Part shown: positions 1-9,360 of the stretch, piece after piece
How the letters are laid out: each line of letters starts with the position of its first letter
How positions within the stretch are numbered: the stretch's first letter is position 1
From: Methylomonas sp. 11b
GTDB taxonomy: Bacteria > Pseudomonadota > Gammaproteobacteria > Methylococcales > Methylomonadaceae
Assembly (NCBI RefSeq): GCF_000515215.1
Contig: NZ_KI911557.1
Coordinates: 3,715,741 to 3,779,740, forward strand
Reading direction: 5' to 3'
Length of the DNA: 64,000 nucleotides
Made by a program: the position numbers and the translations under genes
The notes under the pieces: model-generated
The model's input: only the letters and a program-made list of their open reading frames with translations
Database searches by the model: none
What the model was told of the DNA's origin: nothing

Positions 1-1215
1 AAACGCGATGATCAGGCGGCCTATAGCGGCGAGGAAGTACATCCCTTGCATGTGTTAAAAACCAGCGATGCCAACCGTAAAACCCACACGCTGTTGTTCG
101 GTTATTTGCCGCTCGGCGGTTTTTATTATCTGCGTGATGTCAGTCAGGCTTTCGATAGTACCGATCAAGCGCAAACCGCCAGCGTCGCGGCGGCGATGTT
201 GCCTTGGCCGTTCGGTTATCGGCAGCCGTTGAATCAAACCTGGCTGGCCGAACACAGCAAGCCGGTGGCGCAAGGCGTAGCCAGCAAAGCCTGTTTCGAG
301 TTGCTGAGAATGCTGGTCAACCGCTATCACCTCGGCGAAGCCGGCATTGCCGAGAATGCCGTGCTGGAAAATAAAGCGCAGCAACTGTGGCTGTACGACG
401 AAGCCAAACTGCCGGCGGGTTTGCAAGGCCAAGCCTACACCGAAATCAGCCAGGGCTTGTTCGCCGCATATCGGCAGCAAAGCTTTTACAGCTATCTACA
501 AGCCTGCTTTGCATTAGGCGGCGAAAACCCGCTGGTGCGTTGGCTAATTCTGCAAGAACAAGTGATCGATGCGGTCGGCGGCTTGGACAAATTAGGGGCA
601 TTACCGGCCTTGCCGAATGCCAACGGTGTGGGCAATCTCAATTTGACCCTGTTGCTGCTGGCCGCCGATGCCCAGGAAATTCGAGTGTTGCTGGGCCAAC
701 GCCTCAGCGATCAGGCTCTGAGCAAGGTCAAGGAAATCCCTCTGCCCAAGTTTGCGCAAAATGCAGGCGATGTCTATCAAATAGTGGCCTTCGTCCGTGC
801 CAAAAACGATCAGGGGCAAGAACAGATTCAATGGGCCAATGCCGACACCCGCAGCATTCACTTCCGCGTCGCCGCGCCCTTCGATCCGGATGCCAGCCGA
901 CCAGCCTTGATCCAGATGCCGTCGTTGGCCGATCTGCGCCGTGGTCTGGCCAAGGGCGCGGCGATGATTACGCCGGCCGATACCTTCGATTTGATGAACA
1001 AGCTGAAATTGAACAAAGGCGCCAGCGAAGACACGGTAAAAGACACTTCCGGCCCGGATTTTGGCATTCAATGGATTTGTTCGTTTAGCTTGCCGGTGAT
1101 TACGCTGGTGGCGATGATTTTGCTGATGATCATGATCTCGCTGCTGAACATCGTGTTTTTCTGGCTGCCGTGGGTACGGATTTGCTTGCCGTTTCCAAAA
1201 ATCAAAGGAGATTAA
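1..1215 (+). CDS. eCIS-locus protein with C-terminal hydrophobic segment (5' partial)
   Basis: The reading frame is open from base 1, so the true start lies upstream of the window; the TTG at 46 is only an internal codon. The visible part is about 404 residues. I do not recognise a named family. Most of the protein looks soluble and mixed alpha/beta. The last ~45 residues hold a long hydrophobic stretch (from ICSFSLPVITLVAM to LLNIVFFWLPW, about residues 345-380 counted from the TTG) followed by a short basic tail, which looks like one long or two closely packed membrane segments. The gp25-like baseplate gene starts 2 bases after its stop, behind a good AAGGAG site that lies inside this gene's 3' end. 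Position in the locus suggests a structural or anchoring component of the injection system. That role is inference. Confidence 0.6.
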   Translation, partial: KRDDQAAYSGEEVHPLHVLKTSDANRKTHTLLFGYLPLGGFYYLRDVSQAFDSTDQAQTASVAAAMLPWPFGYRQPLNQTWLAEHSKPVAQGVASKACFELLRMLVNRYHLGEAGIAENAVLENKAQQLWLYDEAKLPAGLQGQAYTEISQGLFAAYRQQSFYSYLQACFALGGENPLVRWLILQEQVIDAVGGLDKLGALPALPNANGVGNLNLTLLLLAADAQEIRVLLGQRLSDQALSKVKEIPLPKFAQNAGDVYQIVAFVRAKNDQGQEQIQWANADTRSIHFRVAAPFDPDASRPALIQMPSLADLRRGLAKGAAMITPADTFDLMNKLKLNKGASEDTVKDTSGPDFGIQWICSFSLPVITLVAMILLMIMISLLNIVFFWLPWVRICLPFPKIKGD

Positions 1216-1217
1216 GG

Positions 1218-1613
1218 ATGCGTACGCCGGTACCGGAAATTTTGAGTTGGCCCCTGGGAAATATCGACTCCGACGGGCGCTTGAGCTGGACGCGTGACGA
1301 TCAGAGTATTCGCGAAGTGATGCTTAACATCCTGCTGACCCGGCCCGGGGAACGCTTGCAACGGCCAAACTTCGGTGCCGGTTTATTAAACTTCGTACAT
1401 CAACCCAATAACGAAACCACCCGGCATTTGATTGCGGGTGTGGTGCGCAAATCGCTGGAGACCTGGGAACCTAGAGTGGAAATCGACGAAGTGCAAGTGC
1501 AGGCCAGTCCGGCCAGCGTCGCCGATGTGCATATCAATATCCGCTACCGGCTGCGTAACAGCCAGCGTCCGGCGGAACTGGGATTCACGCTAAACCTGAG
1601 CCTGCCGGCTTGA
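1218..1613 (+). CDS. GPW/gp25-family baseplate protein of contractile injection system
   Basis: This 131-residue protein matches the gp25/GPW (Afp9-like) baseplate wedge family. These proteins join the sheath initiator end to the baseplate in contractile tails. Visible hallmarks are the N-terminal motif around DQSIREVMLNILLTRPGER and the following PNFGAGLLNFVHQPN, the conserved region around the family's EPR-type motif (WEPRVEIDEVQV, about residues 82-93). Length is normal for the family. I chose the ATG at 1218, preceded by AAAGGAG 8 bases upstream, over the earlier in-frame ATG at 1170 that overlaps the previous gene. It is followed after 19 bases by the J-like baseplate gene, the usual order in eCIS loci. 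Confidence 0.93.
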   Translation: MRTPVPEILSWPLGNIDSDGRLSWTRDDQSIREVMLNILLTRPGERLQRPNFGAGLLNFVHQPNNETTRHLIAGVVRKSLETWEPRVEIDEVQVQASPASVADVHINIRYRLRNSQRPAELGFTLNLSLPA

Positions 1614-1632
1614 GGCTGCAAGAGAGGCCGCT

Positions 1633-3804
1633 ATGCCATTACCGGTACCGAATTTAGACGACAGACGCTTCGACGACCTGGTTGCCGAGGCCAAGGCGCG
1701 GCTGGCGAGCCATTTGCCGGAACTGACACAGATTGCCCCCGGCGACCCGCTCAACAGCTTTGTCGATTTGTTCGCCTGGCTGACCGAAACCATTTTGTAT
1801 CGCGCCAATTTAATTCCGGAGCGCCAGCGCCGGGTATTTTTGAATTTGTTGCAAATTCCGGTGCGCGCTGCCCGACCAGCCAAAGGCATCGTCAGCGTTG
1901 ACGCTGGGCCGACCAGCGTGTTGCCGGCGGCATTATTGGCGGACGGCAGCCAACTGCGGGCTGGAAAACAGATTTTGACGGCGGTTGGCGAATTGCAACC
2001 CACTTGCCTGAGCTTGCAAGTGTTGATTAAACAAAAGCTGGAGGCTGCCGATTTGGCCGCGCTGGGTTTGACTTTGCAGGATTTGCAGGAGCAGTACGGT
2101 TTGCGCAACGGCCAACGCCCGGAGCCGTTTCAGCCGCGCCGCTTCGAGCCGGTTAAGGAAGTGCTGGATCTGACCGGCAGTCTGGATCGTAGCTTTTACC
2201 TGGCCTGCATCGCCCCCCGGCAACTGGAAGGCCAAATTGCCTTGCTGCGCAGCCATCTGGCCGGCATCGCCTTTAACATTGGCATCGCGCCCGCCGACGA
2301 TTTGGACGGCGAAGCGATTAACGAGCTGAATCCGCGTAAGCTGATCTGGGAGCTGGTTTCCACCGGCGAGGCCGGCGAAACGATTTATCTACCATTGGAT
2401 GTGCTGGCCGACAGCTCGAAAGGCGGTCGGCAGACCGGCGTGGTGCGCTTGCGCTTACCCAAAAATCCGGCGCTGTTTCAGGCTTTTGTGCCCACCGATC
2501 CTATGTTTAGCGGTGTCGGCGACCGGCCGCCGGAATTGGCTGATCAGGTCGAAGCCGGTCGGGTGGCTCTTTGGTTGCGCTTACGTTGTCCGGAACATCC
2601 CACGTTACAACTGGGCTACCTGGGATTGAACGCCGTCGATGTGCTTGCTCAAGGTTTGCAGCAGGATTTACTGGTGGGCATGGGTACTGGTCAGCCCGAT
2701 CAGGTGGTGGTATTGCCTGATCAGAATATCGAGGCGGCGACCTTGCAACTGGATGTCGAGGAAAATGGTGCCTGGGTGCGTTGGCAGCAGGTGGCTTTTC
2801 TGGCCGGTCAAGCCGCCGATGCTAGAGTATATCGACTCAATCCACAGTCCGGCTATGTCTACTTTGGTGACGGTACGACCGGGCGCCGTCCGCCGTCAGG
2901 TAGCCGGATTCGTATCGCGGCTTATCTGTTTGGCGGCGGCAGCGCCGGCAATATCCCCGCCGGCACCATCAAAGAGGTGGTTAACGGCAGTTCGCGCTAC
3001 AAAATTCGTCACGAATGGCCCTTGCAAGGTGGTTTGGATGCGGAGACCGTCGAACAGGCCGAAAAACGCATCCCGCAATTTCTGACTCATCGCAATCGGG
3101 CGGTGACCCAGCAGGATTTTAAAATCATCACCGAGGCCAATCCGCTGAATCCGGTGGCCCGCGCCGAAGTATTGGTCGGTTTTCTGCCCGGCGCCAGCAT
3201 CCGCGCGGCGCGGGACGGTGTGCCGGGTGTGGTCAGCGTATTCGTGCTGCCGCCGGCCGAAACGGCTGTGGGTCACACGCCCAAACCTAATCAAGGCTTG
3301 TTGAAGGACGTGTTTGCCTACTTATTGCAGCGGACCATGGTCGGCACCGAGCTGTATGTATTAAGTCCGGAGTTTGTGCCGATTGCCGTCAGTGTAAAAG
3401 TGCAGGTGCGCGACATCGAAACCGAGCAACAAACCCTGCGCGAAGTGCAGCAGACTTTGCTGGAATATCTGTGGCCCCTGGCGCCCGGCGGCGCGCGCGG
3501 TGCTGGGTGGCCCTTGGGCGGTGCGGTGCGCGCCAACGAATTATTGACTCAAGCAGCACGGGTGGCCGGGGTGCAGGCCGTGAATAGCTTGAGTCTGTTT
3601 CAACGAGGCAGCAATGGCTGGCGCCGCTTGCCAGCCGACGAAACGATCAGTCTGACTCAGTATCAGTTGCCCGAACTGCTGGGTGTGCGCGCTGACGGAG
3701 GTTCCGGCACGCCGGCTTTGCCGGACGGTATTGGTTTGCTGGAAGGCCAAACCCCGGACGACAGTCTGGGCGTGGCTGTACCGGTAATACCGGACATTTG
3801 TTGA
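1633..3804 (+). CDS. Baseplate J-like protein (putative baseplate assembly protein)
   Basis: A 723-residue protein of the large 'putative baseplate assembly protein' class related to phage gpJ and Afp11, which forms the baseplate wedge. The N-terminus (LPVPNLDDRRFDDLVAEAK, then PGDPLNSFVDLFAWLTETILYRANLIPERQR at about 37-68) is the typical opening of this class. A conserved core follows at about 390-500, including the FGDGTTGRRPPSGSRI motif near 415-430 and the GGLDAETVEQAEKRIP motif near 468-483, and then the C-terminal J domain. The class is longer than phage P2 gpJ and is characteristic of eCIS and related tail-like particles. Neighbours are gp25 upstream and the gpI-type tail protein 9 bases downstream. 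The N- and C-termini look complete. Confidence 0.92.
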   Translation: MPLPVPNLDDRRFDDLVAEAKARLASHLPELTQIAPGDPLNSFVDLFAWLTETILYRANLIPERQRRVFLNLLQIPVRAARPAKGIVSVDAGPTSVLPAALLADGSQLRAGKQILTAVGELQPTCLSLQVLIKQKLEAADLAALGLTLQDLQEQYGLRNGQRPEPFQPRRFEPVKEVLDLTGSLDRSFYLACIAPRQLEGQIALLRSHLAGIAFNIGIAPADDLDGEAINELNPRKLIWELVSTGEAGETIYLPLDVLADSSKGGRQTGVVRLRLPKNPALFQAFVPTDPMFSGVGDRPPELADQVEAGRVALWLRLRCPEHPTLQLGYLGLNAVDVLAQGLQQDLLVGMGTGQPDQVVVLPDQNIEAATLQLDVEENGAWVRWQQVAFLAGQAADARVYRLNPQSGYVYFGDGTTGRRPPSGSRIRIAAYLFGGGSAGNIPAGTIKEVVNGSSRYKIRHEWPLQGGLDAETVEQAEKRIPQFLTHRNRAVTQQDFKIITEANPLNPVARAEVLVGFLPGASIRAARDGVPGVVSVFVLPPAETAVGHTPKPNQGLLKDVFAYLLQRTMVGTELYVLSPEFVPIAVSVKVQVRDIETEQQTLREVQQTLLEYLWPLAPGGARGAGWPLGGAVRANELLTQAARVAGVQAVNSLSLFQRGSNGWRRLPADETISLTQYQLPELLGVRADGGSGTPALPDGIGLLEGQTPDDSLGVAVPVIPDIC

Positions 3805-3813
3805 GGGTGAGCG

Positions 3814-6243
3814 ATGGACGTCAACAACACCCCGTATTTTTTACTGAAAGGCCAGGCCGATTTCGAACAGGGCTCCAGCCATTTGAACTGGAATGCCGGT
3901 TTGCAGGCGCTGACGCTGGCACAAAACCAGGTTTTGCGTTTGCCGGCCTCCGATCCGGCGGCGGCTTTGCTGGCGTGGCAGAACAGTGCGCCGCTGGCCT
4001 TGGACAGTTTTAATCAGATTGGGCGTTTGAGTGCCGACGGCGCTCGCGTCGAATTCAATAGCGGTCGCGGCTACCTGACTTTGCAGGACAACGAGTTGCG
4101 AGATGTCGCTGCGCCGCAGGGCCGGTTTGCCGATATGGCTTTCGCGGCGGTCGCGAGCAGCGGCAAGCCGGACTTCGGGCAACCAGCCGGCGACGGCAGA
4201 TTGGCCTTGCCGTTCAGTGACGGGGTTAATCAGCATGGTTTGCTGTTGTTTCATCTGGCCCGGCGCTGGCAAACCTTTTGCGAATGGGACAATGCGGAAG
4301 GCGAGGACGTGGCGTCGCAAATGCCGCTAAGGGCGTGTATCGACGCCGAGCAGCGAATCTGGCTAATCAGTAATTCCGGTTTGATGTTGTGCAGCGGTCA
4401 ACCACTGCCCTTGCCGTACACGCCGCAACCGGTGCGCTTCGAACCCGAGCAGGCCAATCCGCATCCGTTAACCCGCATCTGGCAGCAAGCCTTACCCGAG
4501 GGCTTGCAGGCCCTGGCCCTGTGTTGCGATTTGCAGCAGCTTTATATCTTGTGCCACGACGGCGCCGGCGCGCAGGCCATATTGACCCGGCCTCTATCGG
4601 CATTAGCTGATGCGCCATTCAAAGCCTACGCCTGTCCTGCGGAATTGCCTTTCGCTATCGATTTGGCTTTGGCTGCCGATTCGGCTTTGCCGGACAGCGG
4701 CCGGCTGGCGGCTTTGGTGCCGCGCGCGGCTGATGATCTGAATTTTGCGCAACGCGATTGCCCGGTATTGACCCTGCATTGGGATAGCGAAACCAACACC
4801 GGCCAGGCCCGCTTGCTGCACGAGCGTTATCCAATGTTGTCGCAAGCCTTACCGCGTTTTGTCAGCAGCGCCGACGGCCAGCTGCGTTATCAAGCCGAGG
4901 CCGATCCGGATTTTCCTCAGATTGTGCCGCGCCCCAGAGAATTACACGCCTTGCGCCGGCCGCAGTTTCATCTGGAAGGCACGGCTTTGCTGCATGAGCT
5001 GGATTCCGGCCAAGTCGATACCCAATGGCACAGGCTGTATCTGGATGCCTGCATTCCGCCCGGCTGCGACATTCAGATTGCGGTGCGGGTATTTGCCAGC
5101 AGGCAGGCGGTTCGGCCCAAGCCTATCGAGCAACCCGCGCCGTTATGGAATCCGTTGCCGTCCGAATTGCCGTTCGCGCCCAGCTTGGCGGGCCAGCAAA
5201 CCGGTACTAGCGGTCTGTTCGAAATTTTGTTGCAACAGCCTTCCGGTCGGGTGCGGCAGTTGCGCGGACGTTATCTACAAATTCAAGTGACCTTGCGCGG
5301 CGACGGCCGGCAAAGTCCGGCCTTGCACGCCATCAGGGTGTATTACCCACGGTTTTCCTATCAGGAAGCTTATTTCCCGGAATTTTACCGGCAGGGGCTC
5401 AGTTATGACCCGGGGCAAGTCGTCGGTCCGGCCAATGGCGCTGATGTGCGAGAGCGTTTGCTGGCAGCCGTCGAAGGCGTGTTGACCCCCTTGGAAGGCC
5501 GGATTGCCGCCAGCGAGCAATTGCTTGCTCCGGAGGCGACGCCTGCCGCTAACCTGCCTTGGCTGGCCGAGGCGGTCGGTGGCCGCCTGCCAAGCCACTG
5601 GCCGGAAGCCCGGCAGCGGCGCTGGCTAAGGGATGTGACCCTGATTCAACAATACAAGGGCACATTGGCGGCGCTGAATCTTGCCTTAGATATTGCCAGC
5701 GACGGTGGCGTGCAGCGTGGCGAAATCGTGGTTTTAGAGAATTTCCGCTTGCGGCGCACCATGGCGACAATACTGGGTGTAGACATGGACGACGGCGATC
5801 ACCCCTTGACCTTGGGTACCGGCATGAGCGGCAACAGCATCGTCGGCGACAGCTTGATTCTGTCGGAAAGCGATGCCCGGCAATTTCTGGCTTTGTTCGC
5901 CCCGGAGTTGGCGACAGTTGACGAGGCGGCGCAGGTCAAAGCGTTTTTCGAGGAATACGCGCACCAAGTCAGCATCTTGCTACACGGGCGGGCGGTGAGT
6001 TTGCGGACTGCTGTGGAAGACATTTTGACGGAACAGCTACCGGCGCATTTGCAATACCGGATCATCGAAACCGAACACCCCTTCGTGCTAGGTATTGCGC
6101 CGCTGCTGGGCATGGATACCTTTATAGAAACCGCGCCGCCGTTCCGCCGCGTGACGCTGGACGACACTTATCTGGGCCGCGAGGGGATCTTGAAAAACCC
6201 GGCGGCATTTTCACCGGAGGACATCAATGCGTTGGCGTTGTGA
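3814..6243 (+). CDS. Large phage tail protein, gpI/Afp12-like C-terminus
   Basis: 809 residues. The C-terminal ~250 residues resemble the gpI-type tail proteins of eCIS clusters: a helical segment around residues 575-640 (LPWLAEAVGGRLPSHWPEAR, RRWLRDVTLIQQYKGTLAALNLALDIA) in which a bundle-forming domain is typical. Before it is a conserved jelly-roll-like region (about 400-520) with HRLYLDACIPPGCDIQIAVRVFAS and LRGRYLQIQVTLRGDG. The first ~350 residues are rich in short beta-strand units and could form a propeller. The N-terminal part is much longer than phage gpI (about 180 residues), so this is a multidomain baseplate or periphery protein. The start ATG at 3814 has GAGGGTGAG upstream. Family assignment of the C-terminus is firm; the N-terminal fold is a guess. 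Confidence 0.82.
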   Translation: MDVNNTPYFLLKGQADFEQGSSHLNWNAGLQALTLAQNQVLRLPASDPAAALLAWQNSAPLALDSFNQIGRLSADGARVEFNSGRGYLTLQDNELRDVAAPQGRFADMAFAAVASSGKPDFGQPAGDGRLALPFSDGVNQHGLLLFHLARRWQTFCEWDNAEGEDVASQMPLRACIDAEQRIWLISNSGLMLCSGQPLPLPYTPQPVRFEPEQANPHPLTRIWQQALPEGLQALALCCDLQQLYILCHDGAGAQAILTRPLSALADAPFKAYACPAELPFAIDLALAADSALPDSGRLAALVPRAADDLNFAQRDCPVLTLHWDSETNTGQARLLHERYPMLSQALPRFVSSADGQLRYQAEADPDFPQIVPRPRELHALRRPQFHLEGTALLHELDSGQVDTQWHRLYLDACIPPGCDIQIAVRVFASRQAVRPKPIEQPAPLWNPLPSELPFAPSLAGQQTGTSGLFEILLQQPSGRVRQLRGRYLQIQVTLRGDGRQSPALHAIRVYYPRFSYQEAYFPEFYRQGLSYDPGQVVGPANGADVRERLLAAVEGVLTPLEGRIAASEQLLAPEATPAANLPWLAEAVGGRLPSHWPEARQRRWLRDVTLIQQYKGTLAALNLALDIASDGGVQRGEIVVLENFRLRRTMATILGVDMDDGDHPLTLGTGMSGNSIVGDSLILSESDARQFLALFAPELATVDEAAQVKAFFEEYAHQVSILLHGRAVSLRTAVEDILTEQLPAHLQYRIIETEHPFVLGIAPLLGMDTFIETAPPFRRVTLDDTYLGREGILKNPAAFSPEDINALAL

Positions 6244-6376
6244 TTATCGGATTCTTCAAGTCCGCCAAACTGATCAGGCGGTTTCGGGGCGTATGTCCGG
6301 AGATCGTCAAGGTGTTGATGTTGGGGTGATATCAATCGCCCTCCACGCAACGCGTGGCACCGTATTCCGCGCCACC

Positions 6377-6394
6377 GGGCGAATGAATTCGCCC
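6377..6394. repeat. REP-like palindrome in the gap inside the eCIS locus
   Basis: A perfect 7-bp inverted repeat (GGGCGAA, 4-base loop, TTCGCCC) lies in the 210-base gap between the gpI-type tail gene and the next gene. This gap is the first break in an otherwise tightly packed locus. Short palindromes of this kind are common dispersed intergenic repeats; a weak transcription-attenuating hairpin is the alternative, but there is no T-run. Confidence 0.5.
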
Positions 6395-6453
6395 CTGCAG
6401 CAATTGGCTAATTTCCTATTAGAGGCCCGATTAGGGCCATACGCGGAGGCCGC

Positions 6454-7356
6454 ATGGATACCCTAGACGATTTCACCACGCTGGAACAGGACGCCAGTAT
6501 GTCCGAACCCTTGCGCCGCGTGGCTTACGAGGCCGGGATGATGCTGGGACTGGAAGCGACCCGCGACGAACAGGCCTACCATCGCCGCCGACTGACCCGT
6601 CATCAATATTGGCTGCAAGGTTACGGCACACTGGCGGGCATGGTGGTGAGCATGGCACCCGCGACGCACCCCAACAACACAGACAATCTAACCGTGCGCT
6701 TGCTGGTTAGTCCCGGTATCGGCATCGACGGCCTGGGCCGCGAGGTGCTGATCCACGAGCCTTATTGCATCAATCTCGGCGACTGGCTGGCGGCGCAATC
6801 CGAGAGTCATCTGCGCGAAGGTTACAGCGACGCCGACAATTTGCTCTGGCTGAAAATCTGCGTGCGGCAAAAAGACTGCCCGGTGGCGATGCAGCCGGTG
6901 CTGGCGCGCAAGCTCAATCTCAGTACCGACGCGGTGCAACCTAGTCGCACCGCCGATAGTGTGCGTCTGGAATTGATTCCGGAATTGCCGCCGCCAGCGG
7001 CAGACGATGATTATCAACCTTGGGCTTGCCATCAGGCGCTGCCGGTGGTGATGCCGGCGTTGTCGGCCGCCGAACAAGCCTTGTTGCAGCAAGTGCAAAA
7101 CGATAATGTCGAGGCCGGTGCGCAACTGGCGCTGCATGCCCGTTTGCTGTACGCGCTGGATGGAAACGGCGTTAATCCCCAACAACTGCAAGACGAGTTG
7201 GAGGAGGGCGCCCGCTTGCTACTGGCCAGGATTAGCATCAGCGTCGCAGACATCAACGCCATTCTGGTCAACCCGCAATTAATCTCGATCAACAACTTGG
7301 TGCGGCCGTTCCTGGCCACCGCCAGCCAATTGGCCTGGCTGGCGCGCCAGCCCTGA
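6454..7356 (+). CDS. eCIS-associated protein, first of three sharing an N-terminal module
   Basis: 300 residues, no named family that I can assign. Residues about 30-105 carry a pattern seen again in the next two genes: a D/E-x-x-QxYxxxRL helix (ATRDEQAYHRRRLTRHQYWL), then GxGxLxGxVV, a beta-rich stretch, then LLVSPGIGIDGLGREVLI. Similar 'xYFxGRLLTAxDLxxxQxY...GxGxxxGLxV' proteins accompany contractile injection systems in many bacteria. The remainder is helical and Leu/Ala rich. A GGAG site lies 8 bases upstream of the ATG at 6454; an internal ATG at 6499 is possible. The gene lies 13 bases before its paralogue. Structural accessory role in the particle is inferred. Confidence 0.72.
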   Translation: MDTLDDFTTLEQDASMSEPLRRVAYEAGMMLGLEATRDEQAYHRRRLTRHQYWLQGYGTLAGMVVSMAPATHPNNTDNLTVRLLVSPGIGIDGLGREVLIHEPYCINLGDWLAAQSESHLREGYSDADNLLWLKICVRQKDCPVAMQPVLARKLNLSTDAVQPSRTADSVRLELIPELPPPAADDDYQPWACHQALPVVMPALSAAEQALLQQVQNDNVEAGAQLALHARLLYALDGNGVNPQQLQDELEEGARLLLARISISVADINAILVNPQLISINNLVRPFLATASQLAWLARQP

Positions 7357-7369
7357 TCATGGAGGGTAT

Positions 7370-9061
7370 ATGAGCGAAATTTTATTTCAACCTCTCGGTA
7401 ATCCGATTGCCGCCGGGCTGGCGCTGGATCAGGTCGCCGACATCGATCCGCGTCTGACCCGCAGCCATTATTTCGATGGCCGCTTGCTGACTGCCGAAGA
7501 CCTGACCCGTGATCAAATCTATCTGGATCAGCGCTTGCGCGAACTGGGCCGGGTGCTGGGCAGCGGCATAGTTGGCGGTTTAGCATTGAGCTTCGACCGC
7601 TTCACCGGCTTGCTGACTTTGGAACCGGGTTTGGCAATGACGCCGGCCGGCCGGGTACTGGAGCTGGGTAGCCGGCTGATCGTCAATCTGCGCGACCGGG
7701 CCCTGATCAGCGGCTTGAACGACGGCAATTTTTCCAACCTGAACCGAGGTTTGTACGCAGTCGTGCTGCGGTATGCCGATGTCGGTACCGACATTGCAGA
7801 GGTGTTTCCGAAAGATTTAAGTGCAAAGCGCGGTTTTCAATACGCGATGATCACAGAGTCGGTGCAGATGGGCCTGGTGCCGTTGCCTATTCCATTGCCG
7901 CAGCAAAGTCCGTTGCAGATTCGGGCCCGACTGATGCGGGAGTTGCTCGGCGACGATCAACTGCATGGCTTATTGCCGGAAGACGCCGTGGCCTTGGGTT
8001 TGGTGGCGATACAGGAAGGCGCGCCGCAGTGGCTGGACGCACAATTGCTGCGGCATCCCTTGCGCGCCGAACCGGGCATAGACTCATTGCAAAGCGATTT
8101 GTCGCGGCAATATGAAGCTCTGCTGGCCGACATTCTGGTTAATCGCCGTAGCGGCGGCCTGACCGGCGATTTTCATGCCAGCGATTATTTTTCCTTGCTG
8201 CCGCCGGTCGGCAGTTTGCCCAAGGAAGTGGTCGATCCGGTCAACGGTCGGCAGGGCTATTTCCCGGAAAACTACCAAGTGGCGATTGCGCCGTTACGGC
8301 AATCCGACGTGGAACAGATCCGCGCCGAATCCCTGGCTTTGCCGCCCATTGATTTAAGCAACGGCGAGCCGGTGGACATCGTGGTGCTAGTGCCGCTGTC
8401 CAATTTGGATTACGGTCATTACGCCGCGCAACTGGAACGTAATTTCGATCCGAATAAACGTCTGCTGCCGCAACTGGATCTACTGCGCCTGAAACTGTAT
8501 CCGGTCAGGCCGGTACATGCGCTGGACACCGACCAGGCGGCTTGGCAGGCCATCTGGGACCGCTTCGGCAGCAACGCGCCGTTGTACGTGCGTCGGCCCA
8601 GTCGCGCGGCGGAAACCTCGATCAGCGGCATAGTGTTAGCGCTGGGCACGTCCTTGCCGGCACCGCCCGAAGTGGTGGGCGGACCGGCAGACGGCGGCGG
8701 TTTGATCGACGACGAAGACAGCGTGTTTTTGAAACGGGTCAATTATCCGATGCTGGCCGAACTGCGCGTTCCGAGAGACGATGCCGGCCGCGAGGCATTA
8801 GCTGCTTTGGTGGAGTCTTTCAGTGAATCAACATTAGTCGCCGCCAGCCAACGCATCTTGCTATTGGTGGAGCGCCAATACGACCCGGTCATCTGGCAAA
8901 CCCTGCAACAGCTGGCTGCCGCGAATAACCTGGATGCATTTTTGGTTGCATTGCGAGCCAAGCCAGTCAACCAGACAACTCGCGAATTGGTTGTTGCAGG
9001 TGGTGCGGCGTTGGGTTTGGAGAATGGTTTAATCGGGCAATGGGTGGAGTTGGTGCCGTGA
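7370..9061 (+). CDS. eCIS-associated protein, second of three sharing an N-terminal module
   Basis: 563 residues. Residues about 24-110 hold the clearest copy of the shared module: LTRSHYFDGRLLTAEDLTRD, QIYLDQRLRELGRVLGSGIVGGL, then LLTLEPGLAMTPAGRVLELGSRLIVNL. This is the form that I associate with conserved hypothetical proteins in contractile-tail loci. The rest has no motif that I can name; it contains a proline/glycine-rich region near 430-450 (LPAPPEVVGGPADGGG). The start at 7370 has a strong GGAGG site. The gene is followed by the only long gap of the locus (9062-9360). Its function is unknown; a baseplate-peripheral or spike-adjacent role is a guess from context. Confidence 0.75.
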   Translation: MSEILFQPLGNPIAAGLALDQVADIDPRLTRSHYFDGRLLTAEDLTRDQIYLDQRLRELGRVLGSGIVGGLALSFDRFTGLLTLEPGLAMTPAGRVLELGSRLIVNLRDRALISGLNDGNFSNLNRGLYAVVLRYADVGTDIAEVFPKDLSAKRGFQYAMITESVQMGLVPLPIPLPQQSPLQIRARLMRELLGDDQLHGLLPEDAVALGLVAIQEGAPQWLDAQLLRHPLRAEPGIDSLQSDLSRQYEALLADILVNRRSGGLTGDFHASDYFSLLPPVGSLPKEVVDPVNGRQGYFPENYQVAIAPLRQSDVEQIRAESLALPPIDLSNGEPVDIVVLVPLSNLDYGHYAAQLERNFDPNKRLLPQLDLLRLKLYPVRPVHALDTDQAAWQAIWDRFGSNAPLYVRRPSRAAETSISGIVLALGTSLPAPPEVVGGPADGGGLIDDEDSVFLKRVNYPMLAELRVPRDDAGREALAALVESFSESTLVAASQRILLLVERQYDPVIWQTLQQLAAANNLDAFLVALRAKPVNQTTRELVVAGGAALGLENGLIGQWVELVP

Positions 9062-9130
9062 TGGGGTGCTTGAGAAACGCTTAGTTGCTTTGCAATGCTT
9101 TAAGAGGATGGGGAAATTGGCGGTTTTAAA

Positions 9131-9167
9131 TCCCCTCACCCTAGCCATCTCCCGGAGGGAGAGGGGA
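9131..9167. repeat. REP-like imperfect palindrome (CCCCTC ... GAGGGG)
   Basis: The 299-base gap 9062-9360 contains an imperfect inverted repeat with outer arms CCCCTC and GAGGGG and an inner CTCCC/GGGAG pair. This form is a widespread intergenic REP-type sequence in proteobacteria. Nothing else in the gap looks coding. The end of the gap (about 9345) holds AGAGTAAGGAG before the next start. The palindrome could also act as an intra-operon terminator or processing site, but no T-run follows. Confidence 0.55.
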
Positions 9168-9360
9168 CTGTTTCGACTTTTGATGAGTAATCAATAGCTT
9201 TGGGTTGGAGGGGAGTGTTATCTCGCCTGTCGGTGCGAGAACCGACATTAAAAACATCCGTCGCGCTAGCGACACAATAAAAGTTGTTCCAGGTCGGGGA
9301 AAGTTTATGCGAACAAAATTTCCCCAACAGATATTGAAAGAAGAGTAAGGAGTAGCCATC

